Of a DNA stretch of 64,000 nt, positions 25,535-34,300 are shown in pieces. Made by a program: the position numbers and the translations under genes. Source of the stretch: Aliihoeflea sp023389195. GTDB taxonomy: Bacteria; Pseudomonadota; Alphaproteobacteria; Rhizobiales; Rhizobiaceae. Numbering within the stretch: the first letter of the stretch is position 1; each line of letters opens with the position of its first letter. The notes beneath the pieces are model-generated. The model did no database searches, was not told where the DNA came from, and saw nothing but the letters and a program-made list of their open reading frames with translations. The DNA is taken from contig JAEWET010000011.1 in assembly GCA_023389195.1 (NCBI GenBank), positions 62,001 to 126,000 on the forward strand. The letters are read 5' to 3'.

Positions 25535-26284
25535 ATGGTTAACAACTCTGAGGCGGACGCTCACACGTTAGGTTCGCAGGTGGAACCCACTGTAAAGCGC
25601 GAGGATCTGAACGACCACTGGATCGGTCTAGGGACGGCGCTTGATTGGATTGCGCAGCGTGGCCAGCCGCTGTCCCACGAATTGTATCTTGCTCGGGAAG
25701 ACGTCGCGAACGAAGCATTTGTAGCGACCATGGCAGACCTTCCTTCCGAAATTGCTGAATCACTCGTTCGAGGACAGCTGGAGGAAGGCCCCCTGACGTT
25801 GGTTCCGATACCCAGTGGGATCTGGCGTCTAACTGCAACGTCCGATGCAAATGACGCTGACCAGCCTTACCGGCTGATCGGAACGGATGAAGGTGATCCT
25901 TGGGAGGGGGCGATCCTTGGAGTGCATGTCGCGGGATATCGAAAGGTTCAAATCCAGTCTGCATTCATTCTCGATAGATGGCCAGAACACACGTCGGCCA
26001 TCGAACCGGTGCCAACCCGTGCCACGTCTCGGGCAGACGTGAGGCGACTGGTCGAAAGCATCATCGCAAAGACGCCACAGGAATTGGCGCCGCTTTCCCA
26101 AGAGGAAATGGAAAACTTGATCCGAACCATGAAGCCAGCTGCTCCGAGAGACATGGTTCGAGAACTCTACCGAGCTCACTACCCAAATCTCAAACGGGGA
26201 CCCAAAGGGCAGCGCGATCCGGAAAGACAAGCTCAGCTGGAGAAATTCCGCGGGGAATTGATCGCCGCGGAATTGCGAAATTAG
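25535..26284 (+). CDS. hypothetical island protein, 249 aa
   Basis: No family recognised. The first ~120 residues mix short strands and helices (DHWIGLGTALDWIAQRG, PLTLVPIPSGIWRLTATSD, PYRLIGTDEGDPWEGAILG). The C-terminal third is helical and basic (SRADVRRLVESIIAKTP, MENLIRTMKP, VRELYRAHYPNLKRGPKGQRD). The ending looks like the replication/helix-bundle tail seen in small mobile-element proteins. Codon use and lower GC differ from the chromosome to the left, consistent with transfer. It is the first gene of the island. Confidence 0.7.
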   Translation: MVNNSEADAHTLGSQVEPTVKREDLNDHWIGLGTALDWIAQRGQPLSHELYLAREDVANEAFVATMADLPSEIAESLVRGQLEEGPLTLVPIPSGIWRLTATSDANDADQPYRLIGTDEGDPWEGAILGVHVAGYRKVQIQSAFILDRWPEHTSAIEPVPTRATSRADVRRLVESIIAKTPQELAPLSQEEMENLIRTMKPAAPRDMVRELYRAHYPNLKRGPKGQRDPERQAQLEKFRGELIAAELRN

Positions 26285-26356
26285 GTTCTAGCCCTCCTGC
26301 ACGGCAGCGTCTCCGCATCCACCCGGAATTGTTCGGGTCCAGATGGAGATAAGACC

Positions 26357-26545
26357 ATGCAGGAAACTTCAGCACTGTCCATTGCCCAGACCGCCCGCAC
26401 GCTCGGGATTGGTCGTTCCACGCTTTATTGCCTCATCAAGGAAGGTCGTTTGCCTGTGCGCAAGCTTGGCAAGCGCACCCTGATCCTGCGCCGGGATCTC
26501 GAGCATTTCATCGCTGCCCTTACGACTTCGACCGATCCCGACTGA
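26357..26545 (+). CDS. excisionase-family DNA-binding protein
   Basis: A 62-aa winged-helix protein of the MerR-like HTH_17/excisionase type: LSIAQTARTLGIGRSTLYCLIKEG, then LPVRKLGKRTLILRRDLEHFI. These proteins bend DNA and direct integrase toward excision, or act as small regulators. It lies upstream of the AlpA-like protein and the recombinase, all in the same direction, so a recombination-directionality role is likely. Confidence 0.8.
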   Translation: MQETSALSIAQTARTLGIGRSTLYCLIKEGRLPVRKLGKRTLILRRDLEHFIAALTTSTDPD

Positions 26546-26631
26546 TAGGTCGTTGTCGCCATGATCCTGTCGACTCTGCACTTGCGCTGAGAACCGACGC
26601 GGTAACCAACTTCTCATCCTGCGAATTTCCG

Positions 26632-27186
26632 ATGGACCGTTTCATACAACGAGGTGGCCGAGTTGCCCGCGGCCCAGGCTCCGCCAGTATCCCGGGCTCG
26701 CCCCCCGCTGCCGAGGACAACAGCGGAGCTCAGCAACACAGCTCCGAGGGTCATTACAATGCCTACGCCGAAGCGAGCCAGGCGCGTGTGATCCGCAACA
26801 GGCCGAAGCCTTCCAATCTCGCCCAAGCCACACGGTCATCTCAGTCAACTGGGACCGGAAAGAGAGATGAGGTTGCTGGCGCACTGCGAGTATTGAACGC
26901 AGCTCCCGACCCGGGAACTGTGTTGAAAGCAAAGCCGACCGAGGTCGCGAATTCGACGCTGGACGATCCCACAAACCAAACGGCGATCGTACCCAATCCT
27001 CGCTTGATGACGGCTGAAGGAGTTGCAAGCTATCTGGGACTGAGTGTCTCCACAATTTGGCGGTTGCCGGCCAAGAGTGCCGACTTCCCTCCTCCCATAA
27101 AGGTCGGTGGCTCGACGCGCTGGGACCGGTTGGACTTGGATCGCTATGTCGAAGTATGCAAGGCGCGCCGCCATACGGGCCGCTGA
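26632..27186 (+). CDS. AlpA-like DNA-binding protein with long disordered N-terminus
   Basis: A 184-aa product from the ATG at 26632. Residues 1-125 are polar and low-complexity with no recognisable domain. The last ~60 form an AlpA/excisionase-type winged HTH: RLMTAEGVASYLGLSVSTIW, FPPPIKVGGSTRWDRLDLDRYV. AlpA proteins regulate or accompany phage-type integrases. The recombinase starts 2 bases after its stop, implying coupled translation. A longer open frame from 26428 overlaps the excisionase-like gene and was not used. Confidence 0.68.
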   Translation: MDRFIQRGGRVARGPGSASIPGSPPAAEDNSGAQQHSSEGHYNAYAEASQARVIRNRPKPSNLAQATRSSQSTGTGKRDEVAGALRVLNAAPDPGTVLKAKPTEVANSTLDDPTNQTAIVPNPRLMTAEGVASYLGLSVSTIWRLPAKSADFPPPIKVGGSTRWDRLDLDRYVEVCKARRHTGR

Positions 27187-27188
27187 TC

Positions 27189-28811
27189 ATGTCTCGCAAA
27201 CACGATCCGAGCAAGGCACGCCGTCACTGGGTTTACTCTCGTGACGAAGTCCGTTCGCTGTACAACGTGAGTGATGGGACCATCACGAATTGGTTGCGCG
27301 CTGAGCTGGAACCAATCGACGCCAGGCGTCCTCAACTAATTGCGGGATATCGGCTGCGCCAGTATCTGACGAAAAAGCGCTGGCCGGATGGTCGCTCGCC
27401 ACAAGAGGGACGCTTGTTCTGCTCGACCTGCATTGGCTTTAAGGAGCTGATTGCCAGTACGATCAAAACCACCTCGGCTGACATGACATGCATATCAGTG
27501 ACAGGCATGTGCAGGGATTGCCACAACATGCTAGAAGCCGAATTGCCGCCTGACGAAATGCCTGAAGTCTTTGCCGCTTCCATCAATATCCCCGGAGACT
27601 CGTCCGACGTAATCGGTGGAGTTGTCTCGGGGTCCATTGGCAGAAACGGGGCCTCAATCCCCCCAGAAACCAGCAGTTCCAATTCGCGCTGGCTCTACGA
27701 CTTTCGGATCTACCTGGAAAGCAACCGCGAATTCGGCGTCAGCACGATAGATGAATATCTGCGCGCTGCCGGACGCATGAGCGCATTCCTGGGCCATAAG
27801 CCATTCGAGAAGATCGGCATTGCCGACGTGCGCAGGTTCAAAGACGAGCTTCGCAAGAGGCGGGAGCTTGGCGGCAGTCAGGGACTGAGCTGGTCGACGG
27901 TCCTGCACACTCTTGATCGCTGCGGCGGTCTCTTTAGATGGCTGCAGCGTCGACCGGGCTTCGAGATGGATCCCGACCTTCCCGGCTATTTCAAAATGTC
28001 GCGCAGAGAGCGAGCAGCCGAGGCGGGCATGGTGAAGGGAACGAGCCTCACTTTCGATCAAGCCCTCTATCTCTTCGCGACCATGCCTGTGACTGGACCT
28101 ATCGAGCTTCGGGACCGAGCTATCGTCGCTATGTTCATCGTGACTGGGATCCGCGTGGCGGCCCTAATCACACTCGGCGGCAAGCACGTGAACATGCACA
28201 CAAGATGGATTAATCAGGATCCGCGCGAGGTGAGCACTAAATTTGCCATACACATCCGTACCTACTGTCTGGATCTTGGCTCCGGGCTGCTTGATGCACT
28301 CCAGCAATGGGCGCGATGGCGCAGCGCGAACGGCTTCGGCGACGAGGCTCCATTCTTCGTCCCGGATCGATACATTCAACCAAATGGCATCGGACTGGGT
28401 TACCGGTCTGTCGAAGCCGAAGCCGCACAATGCTGGAAATCAGATGCACCGGTGCAACGGATCATCAAGAATGCAGCCCGAGCTGCCGGAATTCCAGAAG
28501 AGGCTGTCTCATCACATGACTTCCGCAAAGTCCTCCATCCATTCCTCTCTAAACGGGGTAAAATGGAGATCAACGAGGAAGTGGCCCTGCAGCTCAATCT
28601 TGGTCACACGCCGAAAGAGGTGATCCGCAAACACTATGCGTCCATGCAAGACAGCGAGCGCGAAGAGTTGCTTGACGATCTCTGCCGGAGGGCGCTCTCT
28701 AACCGTAGCGAGGTCGAGCTTTATGCTGGCTACCACAGTGGCAGGATCAGCGAAGCCGATCCCGACTACGATCGAGCAAGAGTCATCTATCAGCGATATG
28801 CGGAGGGTTAG
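27189..28811 (+). CDS. tyrosine recombinase/integrase with HTH and CxxC N-terminal region
   Basis: A 540-aa recombinase. The N-terminus has an HTH (VYSRDEVRSLYNVSDGTITNWL, about 14-37), then two CxxC pairs (FCSTC at ~77 and CRDC at ~109) that could hold zinc. The core-binding domain (~185-280; SRWLYDFRIYLESNREFG, AAGRMSAFLGH) is followed by the catalytic domain, with Arg I in VTGIRVAALITL, SSHDFRK (H-x-x-R box), LNLGHTPKEVI (second His) and the nucleophile Tyr in RKHYASM. All catalytic residues are visible. It begins 2 bases after the AlpA-like gene and is the likely integrase of the island. Confidence 0.85.
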   Translation: MSRKHDPSKARRHWVYSRDEVRSLYNVSDGTITNWLRAELEPIDARRPQLIAGYRLRQYLTKKRWPDGRSPQEGRLFCSTCIGFKELIASTIKTTSADMTCISVTGMCRDCHNMLEAELPPDEMPEVFAASINIPGDSSDVIGGVVSGSIGRNGASIPPETSSSNSRWLYDFRIYLESNREFGVSTIDEYLRAAGRMSAFLGHKPFEKIGIADVRRFKDELRKRRELGGSQGLSWSTVLHTLDRCGGLFRWLQRRPGFEMDPDLPGYFKMSRRERAAEAGMVKGTSLTFDQALYLFATMPVTGPIELRDRAIVAMFIVTGIRVAALITLGGKHVNMHTRWINQDPREVSTKFAIHIRTYCLDLGSGLLDALQQWARWRSANGFGDEAPFFVPDRYIQPNGIGLGYRSVEAEAAQCWKSDAPVQRIIKNAARAAGIPEEAVSSHDFRKVLHPFLSKRGKMEINEEVALQLNLGHTPKEVIRKHYASMQDSEREELLDDLCRRALSNRSEVELYAGYHSGRISEADPDYDRARVIYQRYAEG

Positions 28812-29108
28812 GCTCGTCGCTACGAGGGCGCACTTCGCATTGTCGGGACCGGGACCGTGTCCGGACGGACCGCTTCTGTGAAGCGCTTGGCGGTAAGCTG
28901 CCATTCCGAGTTCGCCTTATTGGGCAAAGTTTGCTTGGTCAGCTCACGACCCCAACTCAGACATTTCACGATGCGTGGCGGCCTGCCAAAACCCGCCATT
29001 CGGGACGCGTCCGAAATACGGCGCTGTGGAGATCGGCTTGTGAGCGACACGACTGGACTCGCGTCCTATCGGACGTGCTTGGAACATGCCGCATTCGGGT
29101 TGCGGCAT
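28812..29108. other. intergenic, no gene seen
   Basis: About 300 bases between the recombinase and the convergent DUF488 gene. Base composition returns to high GC across it. Short open frames on both strands have no start signals or recognisable products. No clear hairpin with a T-run was seen. Confidence 0.5.
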
Positions 29109-29642
29109 CTACCGCGCCGGGTAGGTGACCGAACCGCCGTCATGTAAGACCGCGCCGTCAGTCGGGATTGCCGGGTCGATACGGTCGCTTCCCATCAAAT
29201 GGAAGACCTGTTCGCCATTGGCGAGCAGATGGTCTGCGATGATGCGGCGATGGCAGCGCCACCATACGGCCTCGGAGCACATGATCGCACATCGGAATTC
29301 CTGACCCAAAGCGCGGAGCCGATCGAACCCTGCCTTGAAGTCCGCAGTAAGGGCATAGTCCGCGTAGTTGTGGAAACTGCGGTTCCGCCACGCACCGTTG
29401 GTATCGGCAGGAGCGTGCTCGACCTTCTTGCGTCGACCGCCGAGCGAAACGATCAGCTCGTACTTGATCTGCGCCTGCGCCAACGACTGCGAGAGGTTCT
29501 CGCTGTCGAACTGCGGATAGGCCCGCGATCCGGGCAGCCTTCGGACGTCAACGACGATGCCGATCCTGGCCGATCGCAAGAGATCGATGAATTCGTCGCC
29601 GGTCCGGTTCGAATGGCCGACCGTGAAGAAGGGCTGGCTCAT
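29109..29642 (-). CDS. DUF488 family protein
   Basis: A 177-aa cytosolic protein of the DUF488 family, with FFTVGHSNRTGDEFIDLL, VVDVRRLPGSRAYPQFD, LGGRRK, RNRSFHNYADYAL and the conserved IMCSEAVWWRCHRRIIADHL (CxE...CHR). The family is often found beside nucleic-acid or stress genes but has no settled function. The start at 29642 gives the family N-terminus; the longer frame from 29798 overlaps the next small gene. Confidence 0.88.
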   Translation of the reverse strand: MSQPFFTVGHSNRTGDEFIDLLRSARIGIVVDVRRLPGSRAYPQFDSENLSQSLAQAQIKYELIVSLGGRRKKVEHAPADTNGAWRNRSFHNYADYALTADFKAGFDRLRALGQEFRCAIMCSEAVWWRCHRRIIADHLLANGEQVFHLMGSDRIDPAIPTDGAVLHDGGSVTYPAR

Positions 29643-29664
29643 GAGCGGCAGGAGATAGACACCG

Positions 29665-29847
29665 CTACTTCTTGCGGTCGCCTCGATCTCCCTGCCCGGG
29701 TTTCGTGTCGTTCTTCGCCTTCCGCTTCTGGTCCTGGGCGAGGCTTCGCCCGACATCCTCGACTTCCTTGAAACGGCCTTCGTCGTCGCGGCGGACATAT
29801 CGCTTATCGCCGGGCGTCGGTTCGATCAGTTCGCGTTTGGCTGCCAT
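29665..29847 (-). CDS. small charged hypothetical protein, 60 aa
   Basis: A very hydrophilic 60-aa product (MAAKRELIEPTPGDKRYVRR, then repeated Lys/Asp/Gln to the end). Similar short proteins with PxxGDKRYVRRD are common in rhizobia and sphingomonads and are unnamed. It lies immediately upstream of DUF488 on the same strand, 22 bases apart, so they may be co-transcribed. A longer start at 29925 adds no conserved sequence. Confidence 0.65.
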   Translation of the reverse strand: MAAKRELIEPTPGDKRYVRRDDEGRFKEVEDVGRSLAQDQKRKAKNDTKPGQGDRGDRKK

Positions 29848-29958
29848 CGGGTGTCTCCTTCGCTGGATCCACGTCCAACGGACTTGGATTCCATCTTGTT
29901 CCGGAAGGCGACGGCAGACGCTCATTGAGGCGGCGGATCGAGGGCCGACGTGGCTGCT

Positions 29959-30615
29959 CTAGGCTCCGTCGATGATCATCCTGTCGAGCGGGATGTCGTG
30001 CCATTGCGGGTAGATGGTGGGCAGCTTCGCCAGCGCGTAACCGACACCGAAAGTCAGCGGCCTGCTCGGCATCGCGGCAAGCGTCCGGTCGTAGAACCCG
30101 CCGCCATAGCCAAGCCTGAACCCGGCATCGTCATAGCCCACCACCGGAGCCACGACGATGTCCGGAAGGGTCGCCGTGCCGCCAGCTGGCACCGGGATGT
30201 TCCAGACACCCTTCTCCAGCTTCTCGCCGGGAGACCATGTGCGGAACTCCAGCGGTTTTCCCTTCTCGATGACGACTGGAAGAGCAAGCTGCCCCCCGCG
30301 TGCCGTCACGCCCGATGCCCATTCCCGAAGGTCCGGCTCGCCGCGGAACGGCCAGTAGATGCCCACGACGCTGCCCTCGACGGTTCCGATCTCCGCATCG
30401 AGCCGGGCGGCGATCCTTTGCGCAGCCTGCGCCCGGACATCGGCCGGGAGGGCAAGGCGCTCCGCCAACAGCCTTGTTCTCTGGGCTTTGCGCCAGCGCG
30501 CGACATCGACGGCGGCCTGCGCGTCCGTCTGTTCCGCCGAAAAGGCGGGGTCAAGTTCGTGCATGAAGCACGGCGGGGAAGCGTAGCCGGGATTGTCCTC
30601 GTCTCCTGGATGCAT
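29959..30615 (-). CDS. 5-formyltetrahydrofolate cyclo-ligase family protein
   Basis: Converts 5-formyl-THF to 5,10-methenyl-THF with ATP in one-carbon metabolism. The 218-aa protein has the N-terminal basic helix (RWRKAQRTRLLAERLAL), VGIYWPFRGEPDL, and the diagnostic RLGYGGGFYDRTLA ATP/folate loop. The start at 30615 has GAGGAAA 5 bases upstream. The first ~25 residues (DEDNPGYASPPCFMHELDP) form an unusual Cys/Pro-rich extension. It may be an accessory paralogue, since the chromosomal copy is usually near other core genes. Confidence 0.88.
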   Translation of the reverse strand: MHPGDEDNPGYASPPCFMHELDPAFSAEQTDAQAAVDVARWRKAQRTRLLAERLALPADVRAQAAQRIAARLDAEIGTVEGSVVGIYWPFRGEPDLREWASGVTARGGQLALPVVIEKGKPLEFRTWSPGEKLEKGVWNIPVPAGGTATLPDIVVAPVVGYDDAGFRLGYGGGFYDRTLAAMPSRPLTFGVGYALAKLPTIYPQWHDIPLDRMIIDGA

Positions 30616-31072
30616 GGCAGTTTCCTCTCTTCGTTGCAGCAGGCTGGCTCGATGACGCAAAACGGAGTGCGTCGCAGACCCGCGGCGGTCATGTTCGTCC
30701 ACCGTCGGGACAGCCGATCACCCGGGAAGCATACGGGATCGGGGGCGCTTTGATCCTGAAGATGCGTCGCCGGCCTGCCGCGATATGGCAAGTCGCCTCG
30801 GACTGCTTCGTCAGCTTGACATTCCTGCCGCAAAGGCCCACGTCTGTGGCATGTGCATGAACGACCGCCGCCTTCTGACGTTTTCCAGGGTGTGCCCCAT
30901 CGCGGGCATCTGACCCCCGGCCAGGTCGCGTCGCGCCCCGGCCGCGGGGCATAGGCTGATTTCCGGTTTGCCGGAGCTGCCTTCAATAGAGCGGCAACCA
31001 ATCCCAGATCACCGAAGACAAGCGTTACGCCATGGCTGCGTGCGCGCGTCGTTTACATGAGAGGGCCCGGAG
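30616..31072. other. intergenic, no gene seen
   Basis: About 460 bases between divergent genes (cyclo-ligase to the left, Rnk-like to the right). The open frames here are antisense shadows or lack ribosome sites. The GC-rich stretch near 30915-30950 has inverted-repeat character but no T-run. It should contain the two divergent promoters, which were not resolved. Confidence 0.45.
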
Positions 31073-31525
31073 ATGGCTCAACCGACCAAGAAGAACCGCA
31101 AGCCGGCGATCGCCGTGACGCGCACCGACAGCGAGCGCCTGTGGCGGCTCGCCGAATCCTTCGCTCACCGCAACCGCGCCGTGGCGGAAGAACTGCTCGC
31201 GGAACTTGACCGCGCTAAGGTCGTCGAGGACGGCCGGCTCGCACCGGACGTGGTGCGCATGGGATCGTCCCTGCGCTTTACCAGCGATCTCGGCGAGGAC
31301 AGGAACGTCACGCTGGTGTTCCCGGGCGAGGCCGATATCGCCGAAGGCAAGGTATCGGTCCTGACCCCGATCGGTGTCGCGCTGATCGGCCTGTCCGCCG
31401 GGCAGTCGATCGACTGGACCGCGCGCGACGGGCGTATCCATCGCCTTACGGTCGAAGCCGTTCGGCCGCCCGCAGGCCAGGCCGCCCTGGCTTCGGTCTC
31501 GCCCGAACTGCGGACCGCGATATGA
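31073..31525 (+). CDS. Rnk-like nucleoside diphosphate kinase regulator (GreA/GreB C-terminal domain)
   Basis: A 150-aa protein. The N-terminal helical part (~1-55; TRTDSERLWRLAESFA, VAEELLAELDRA) is followed by a GreA/GreB C-terminal FKBP-like domain with MGSSLRFTSD, VTLVFPGEADIAEGKVSVLTPIGVALIGLSAGQSIDW. Rnk proteins bind RNA polymerase or nucleoside diphosphate kinase, but they lack the Gre coiled-coil tip. A GGAG lies just before the ATG. A second Gre-like protein is encoded next. Confidence 0.85.
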   Translation: MAQPTKKNRKPAIAVTRTDSERLWRLAESFAHRNRAVAEELLAELDRAKVVEDGRLAPDVVRMGSSLRFTSDLGEDRNVTLVFPGEADIAEGKVSVLTPIGVALIGLSAGQSIDWTARDGRIHRLTVEAVRPPAGQAALASVSPELRTAI

Positions 31526-31669
31526 CCGGGATCATGCCGCAGTGCCGCCTATCGTTGTTCGGGGGGTGCCTCATCGCAGGATAGTCGCCCCTGAGCCGCG
31601 CCATGTGGCCAGGGGATTCTCCAGTGCGCCGACACGTAACCGCTCGAAGCCGAGCGATGGAGAACTGCG

Positions 31670-32209
31670 ATGACGAAAGATGCCTGCTTCCTCACCACCA
31701 AGGACTTCACCATCCTGGAGGTCATGCGCGACCGCTGCCTTGGCCGCGACGATCCCCTTGCGCCGATCCTCAAGCGGAAGATCGAGGCGGCGACCGTGAT
31801 GTTCCGGGACGACATTCCGGTGAACGTCGCCACCCTGAGCAGCCGCGTGACGTTCAGCGTCAACGGCCGCGAGCCTGACAGCCGCATCATCTCGCACGAC
31901 CGGATGACCTCTCCGATCGGAATGTTCCTTCCGATCACCACGGCGCGGGGGCTCGCGCTGCTCGGGCTTTCCGAGGGCCAGGAATTCACGATCGCGAACG
32001 CCGACGGCGAGGAAGACCGGATCCTGCTCCACGAGGTCCACTACCAGCCGGAAGCGGCCAGACGGGAAAAGGAGGCCTTGGAGAGGATGAGCGGGCCGAC
32101 TTCGGGCAAGCCGTCCTTGCGGGTGATCAGGGGCGCCTTCCACGATCAGCCCCGTCTCGTGTCGGTGTCGCATGACGGCTTCGACGACCCAGGCCCTTCG
32201 GCCGCCTGA
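31670..32209 (+). CDS. second GreA/GreB-domain (Rnk-like) protein
   Basis: A 179-aa protein related to its neighbour: an N-terminal helix pair (TILEVMRDRCLGRDD, APILKRKIEAATVMF), then the Gre C-terminal fold (VNVATLSSRVTFSVNG, MFLPITTARGLALLGLSEGQEFTIANADG), ending in a 40-residue extra tail. In rhizobia such proteins are annotated as nucleoside-diphosphate kinase or transcription-elongation regulators. The pair probably arose by duplication and divergence. Confidence 0.75.
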   Translation: MTKDACFLTTKDFTILEVMRDRCLGRDDPLAPILKRKIEAATVMFRDDIPVNVATLSSRVTFSVNGREPDSRIISHDRMTSPIGMFLPITTARGLALLGLSEGQEFTIANADGEEDRILLHEVHYQPEAARREKEALERMSGPTSGKPSLRVIRGAFHDQPRLVSVSHDGFDDPGPSAA

Positions 32210-32236
32210 GCGTCCGGCGCGGCGCAGGAGCAATAA

Positions 32237-32983
32237 ATGATCGAATACCTCATCCTCGCCGCGGCGGCCTTCTTCGCCGGAATGCTGAATACGGTCGCGG
32301 GCGGCGGCACGTTCCTGACCTTCCCCGCGCTCGTATTCACGGGGGTGCCCCCGGTTGCCGCCAACGCCACCAGCGCCGTCGCGGTGTTTCCGGGGTACTT
32401 CGGAGGGGCGCTGGGCTTCCGCCAGGAAATTGCCGCCTACGACAGGAAGCGGCTGATGAAGATCGTCGCCTTTACCGCGATCGGAGGGCTTGCGGGCTCG
32501 TTGCTGCTCCTCGTCTCTTCAAACGATGCGTTCTCCGTCGTCGTCCCCTTCCTTCTCGCAGCGGCCACCCTGGCCTTTGCCTTCGGCCCTCGCATCCAGG
32601 CGTGGGCGAGGCGCCGAAGCGTGGGCAAGCCGGAGGGCGCGTTGGGAACGCTGCTCGTCTCCGTGTACGGCGGTTACTTCAACGGCGGCCTCGGCATCGT
32701 GCTGCTGGCGCTGTTCTCGCTGTGGGGCATGCGCGACCTCAACGCGATGAACGGTCTCAAGAACGCGCTGTCCTTCGTCCTGTCCGGGATTTCGGTGGCC
32801 ACCTTCGCGGCGGCCGGGATCGTCGCGTGGCCGCAGGCAGTCCTCATGATGATAGCTGCCACTGTCGGCGGATACGCCGGGGCACCCGTCGCAAGGGCGC
32901 TGCCCGCGTCAGTGGTGCGGACGATCGTCATCGCCGTCGGGGCATCAATGAGTGCCCTCTTCTTCTGGCGGGCCTTCGCATGA
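32237..32983 (+). CDS. TSUP (TauE/SafE) family permease
   Basis: A 248-aa inner-membrane protein with about eight hydrophobic helices. It has the family's duplicated glycine-rich loops AGMLNTVAGGGTFLTFPAL and VSVYGGYFNGGLGIVLLALF. TSUP proteins export or import sulfite, sulfonates or other small anions; substrate unknown. It begins 27 bases after the second Gre-like gene, so it is probably in the same transcript. Confidence 0.9.
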   Translation: MIEYLILAAAAFFAGMLNTVAGGGTFLTFPALVFTGVPPVAANATSAVAVFPGYFGGALGFRQEIAAYDRKRLMKIVAFTAIGGLAGSLLLLVSSNDAFSVVVPFLLAAATLAFAFGPRIQAWARRRSVGKPEGALGTLLVSVYGGYFNGGLGIVLLALFSLWGMRDLNAMNGLKNALSFVLSGISVATFAAAGIVAWPQAVLMMIAATVGGYAGAPVARALPASVVRTIVIAVGASMSALFFWRAFA

Positions 32984-33192
32984 GCCGCCCGTCTCGCTTC
33001 CGGTCAGGAGCGTTGCTGATCCGCCAATGACCCCGGGGACCAGTTATCCGGCGGTCTCCGGGGTAGCCGGATTAAACGCAGGCAGCGTGCTTGGCGTCCG
33101 CTCGGCGGCGGAGCTTCCGCGCGCCTGACTTCCAGCTTCCGGGCACGCCGCCGACCGCGGCTCGCCGCCCGGCCGTTTTTTTTGAGACTGAC

Positions 33193-33381
33193 ATGTCTGA
33201 TCATAGCAATCCTCGCCCGCGATCCGCTTTCGCGCGGATGATCGTCCGTGGGTTCGGGCGATGGCAAAGACGCAAGGCGATGGACCAGCTTCAGGCACTG
33301 GACGACAGGGAACTCTGGGACATCGGCCTCTCCCGCAACGACATTCCCCGTGCGGTCGAAGGTCTCTTCCGGGACAAGTAA
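33193..33381 (+). CDS. DUF1127 family small protein
   Basis: A 62-aa basic protein with the DUF1127 pattern: RMIVRGFGRWQRRKAMDQLQALDDRELWDIGLSRNDIPRAVEG. These small proteins abound in alphaproteobacteria; some are arginine-rich RNA-binding proteins affecting phosphate, carbon or stress responses. The ATG at 33193 follows a T-rich leader. A terminator-like hairpin lies at 33509. Confidence 0.88.
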   Translation: MSDHSNPRPRSAFARMIVRGFGRWQRRKAMDQLQALDDRELWDIGLSRNDIPRAVEGLFRDK

Positions 33382-33508
33382 CCGGATGAAGCTCGGGTCA
33401 TTTGCTTGAATGGAGATCGCCAATTGGACATGACGACCAAGGTCATAATCGCGTGCGGCACGCTTGGGCTGATGCTCATCGCGTTCGCGGTTCTCCGACC
33501 CTTTGACG

Positions 33509-33545
33509 AAGCCCTGCACGCGGAGAACTTCCGCGTGCAGGGCTT
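33509..33545. terminator. strong bidirectional terminator, 16-bp perfect stem
   Basis: AAGCCCTGCACGCGGA pairs perfectly with its complement (33530-33545) across a GAACT loop, followed by TTCC after the closing TT on the plus strand. It sits 3 bases beyond the stop of the small minus-strand gene and downstream of DUF1127 on plus, so it can end both transcripts. Confidence 0.8.
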
Positions 33546-33548
33546 TTC

Positions 33549-33671
33549 CTATCGCCGCTTGCCCGGCATCGTCGCTCGCACCATGAGCTCCGACACGGAA
33601 CCGGTTCCGGTCTTCTCTGCCTTTTGCAGCTTGGGCTTGCGGGCTTCCTTGTTGCCCTTCCGTTTTGCCAT
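33549..33671 (-). CDS. 40-aa basic protein, conserved rhizobial small-protein type
   Basis: Too short for most gene callers. The minus strand reads MAKRKGNKEARKPKLQKAEK and ends in MVRATMPGKRR. A strong AGGAAGGA ribosome site lies 8 bases before the ATG, and a perfect terminator follows the stop. Short Lys-rich proteins beginning MAK...(N/R)KEA(R/K)KPK are common in rhizobia with no known role; nucleic-acid or ribosome binding would suit the charge. Confidence 0.75.
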   Translation of the reverse strand: MAKRKGNKEARKPKLQKAEKTGTGSVSELMVRATMPGKRR

Positions 33672-34300
33672 GACGGCTTCCTTCCTGACGGCGCCGCGCA
33701 CGGCTGCATGGCAGCTCGCGGCGCGGTTGATCCATGATGTGAAAGGAATGTCCCTGGCCCGCCGCCCGAGGCTGCACGAGCCAGGGCTAGATGCCGTTTT
33801 TCGGACGCTTCCGGAAAGGAAGCCGCATTTCGGAGAAAGTAATCACCGCCGCATCTTGGCCAGGATGCAGGCGCTGTCAAACCGTCTTTGCAGTAAATGG
33901 CCCTTGGCCGGGCGACATAAGGTCGCCTCGCAAAGAAGGCTGCGAACTGCTATATAGGCGGCATGTGCATGGAGACTTTCATCAAGGTTTCGAGGCTTGC
34001 CGGGAACGGTCGCATCCGCCCCCGGAGCAGGCTTCCTCACCCCGATTTCCGCACCTGATCCTGCTCCGGGAAATCTCTACGAAACCTGCGGTCTGATCCT
34101 GCGGCGCCGAGCGCCGCATCGATGGAGCGTCCGATGAGAGCCCCCCGTTCACGGCTGGTATGCCGTCCCTGCAACCGCCATCTCCCACTGTCCGCCAGCC
34201 GTTGTCCCTGGTGCCTGTCTCCGCCCTCCCACAGCTCCGCGGGCCCGTCCCGGATTCCCGCGCTTTCGCGCGTGATCTCGTCGGAAATGGGCGTGCGGTC
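33672..34300. other. intergenic, no confident gene
   Basis: About 630 bases. A possible 31-codon plus-strand frame at 33963-34058 (MCMETFIKVSRLAGNG) has no good ribosome site. Longer frames here are antisense or out-of-frame shadows. A CTATATAGG element near 33950 could be part of a promoter for rightward transcription. Confidence 0.4.

Noticed and set aside
33406..33957. 183-codon plus-strand frame with a hydrophobic start (TTKVIIACGTLGLMLIAFAV)
   Set aside because: It reads straight through the perfect terminator and the 40-aa gene on the other strand. The hydrophobic start is suggestive, but no sensible end exists.
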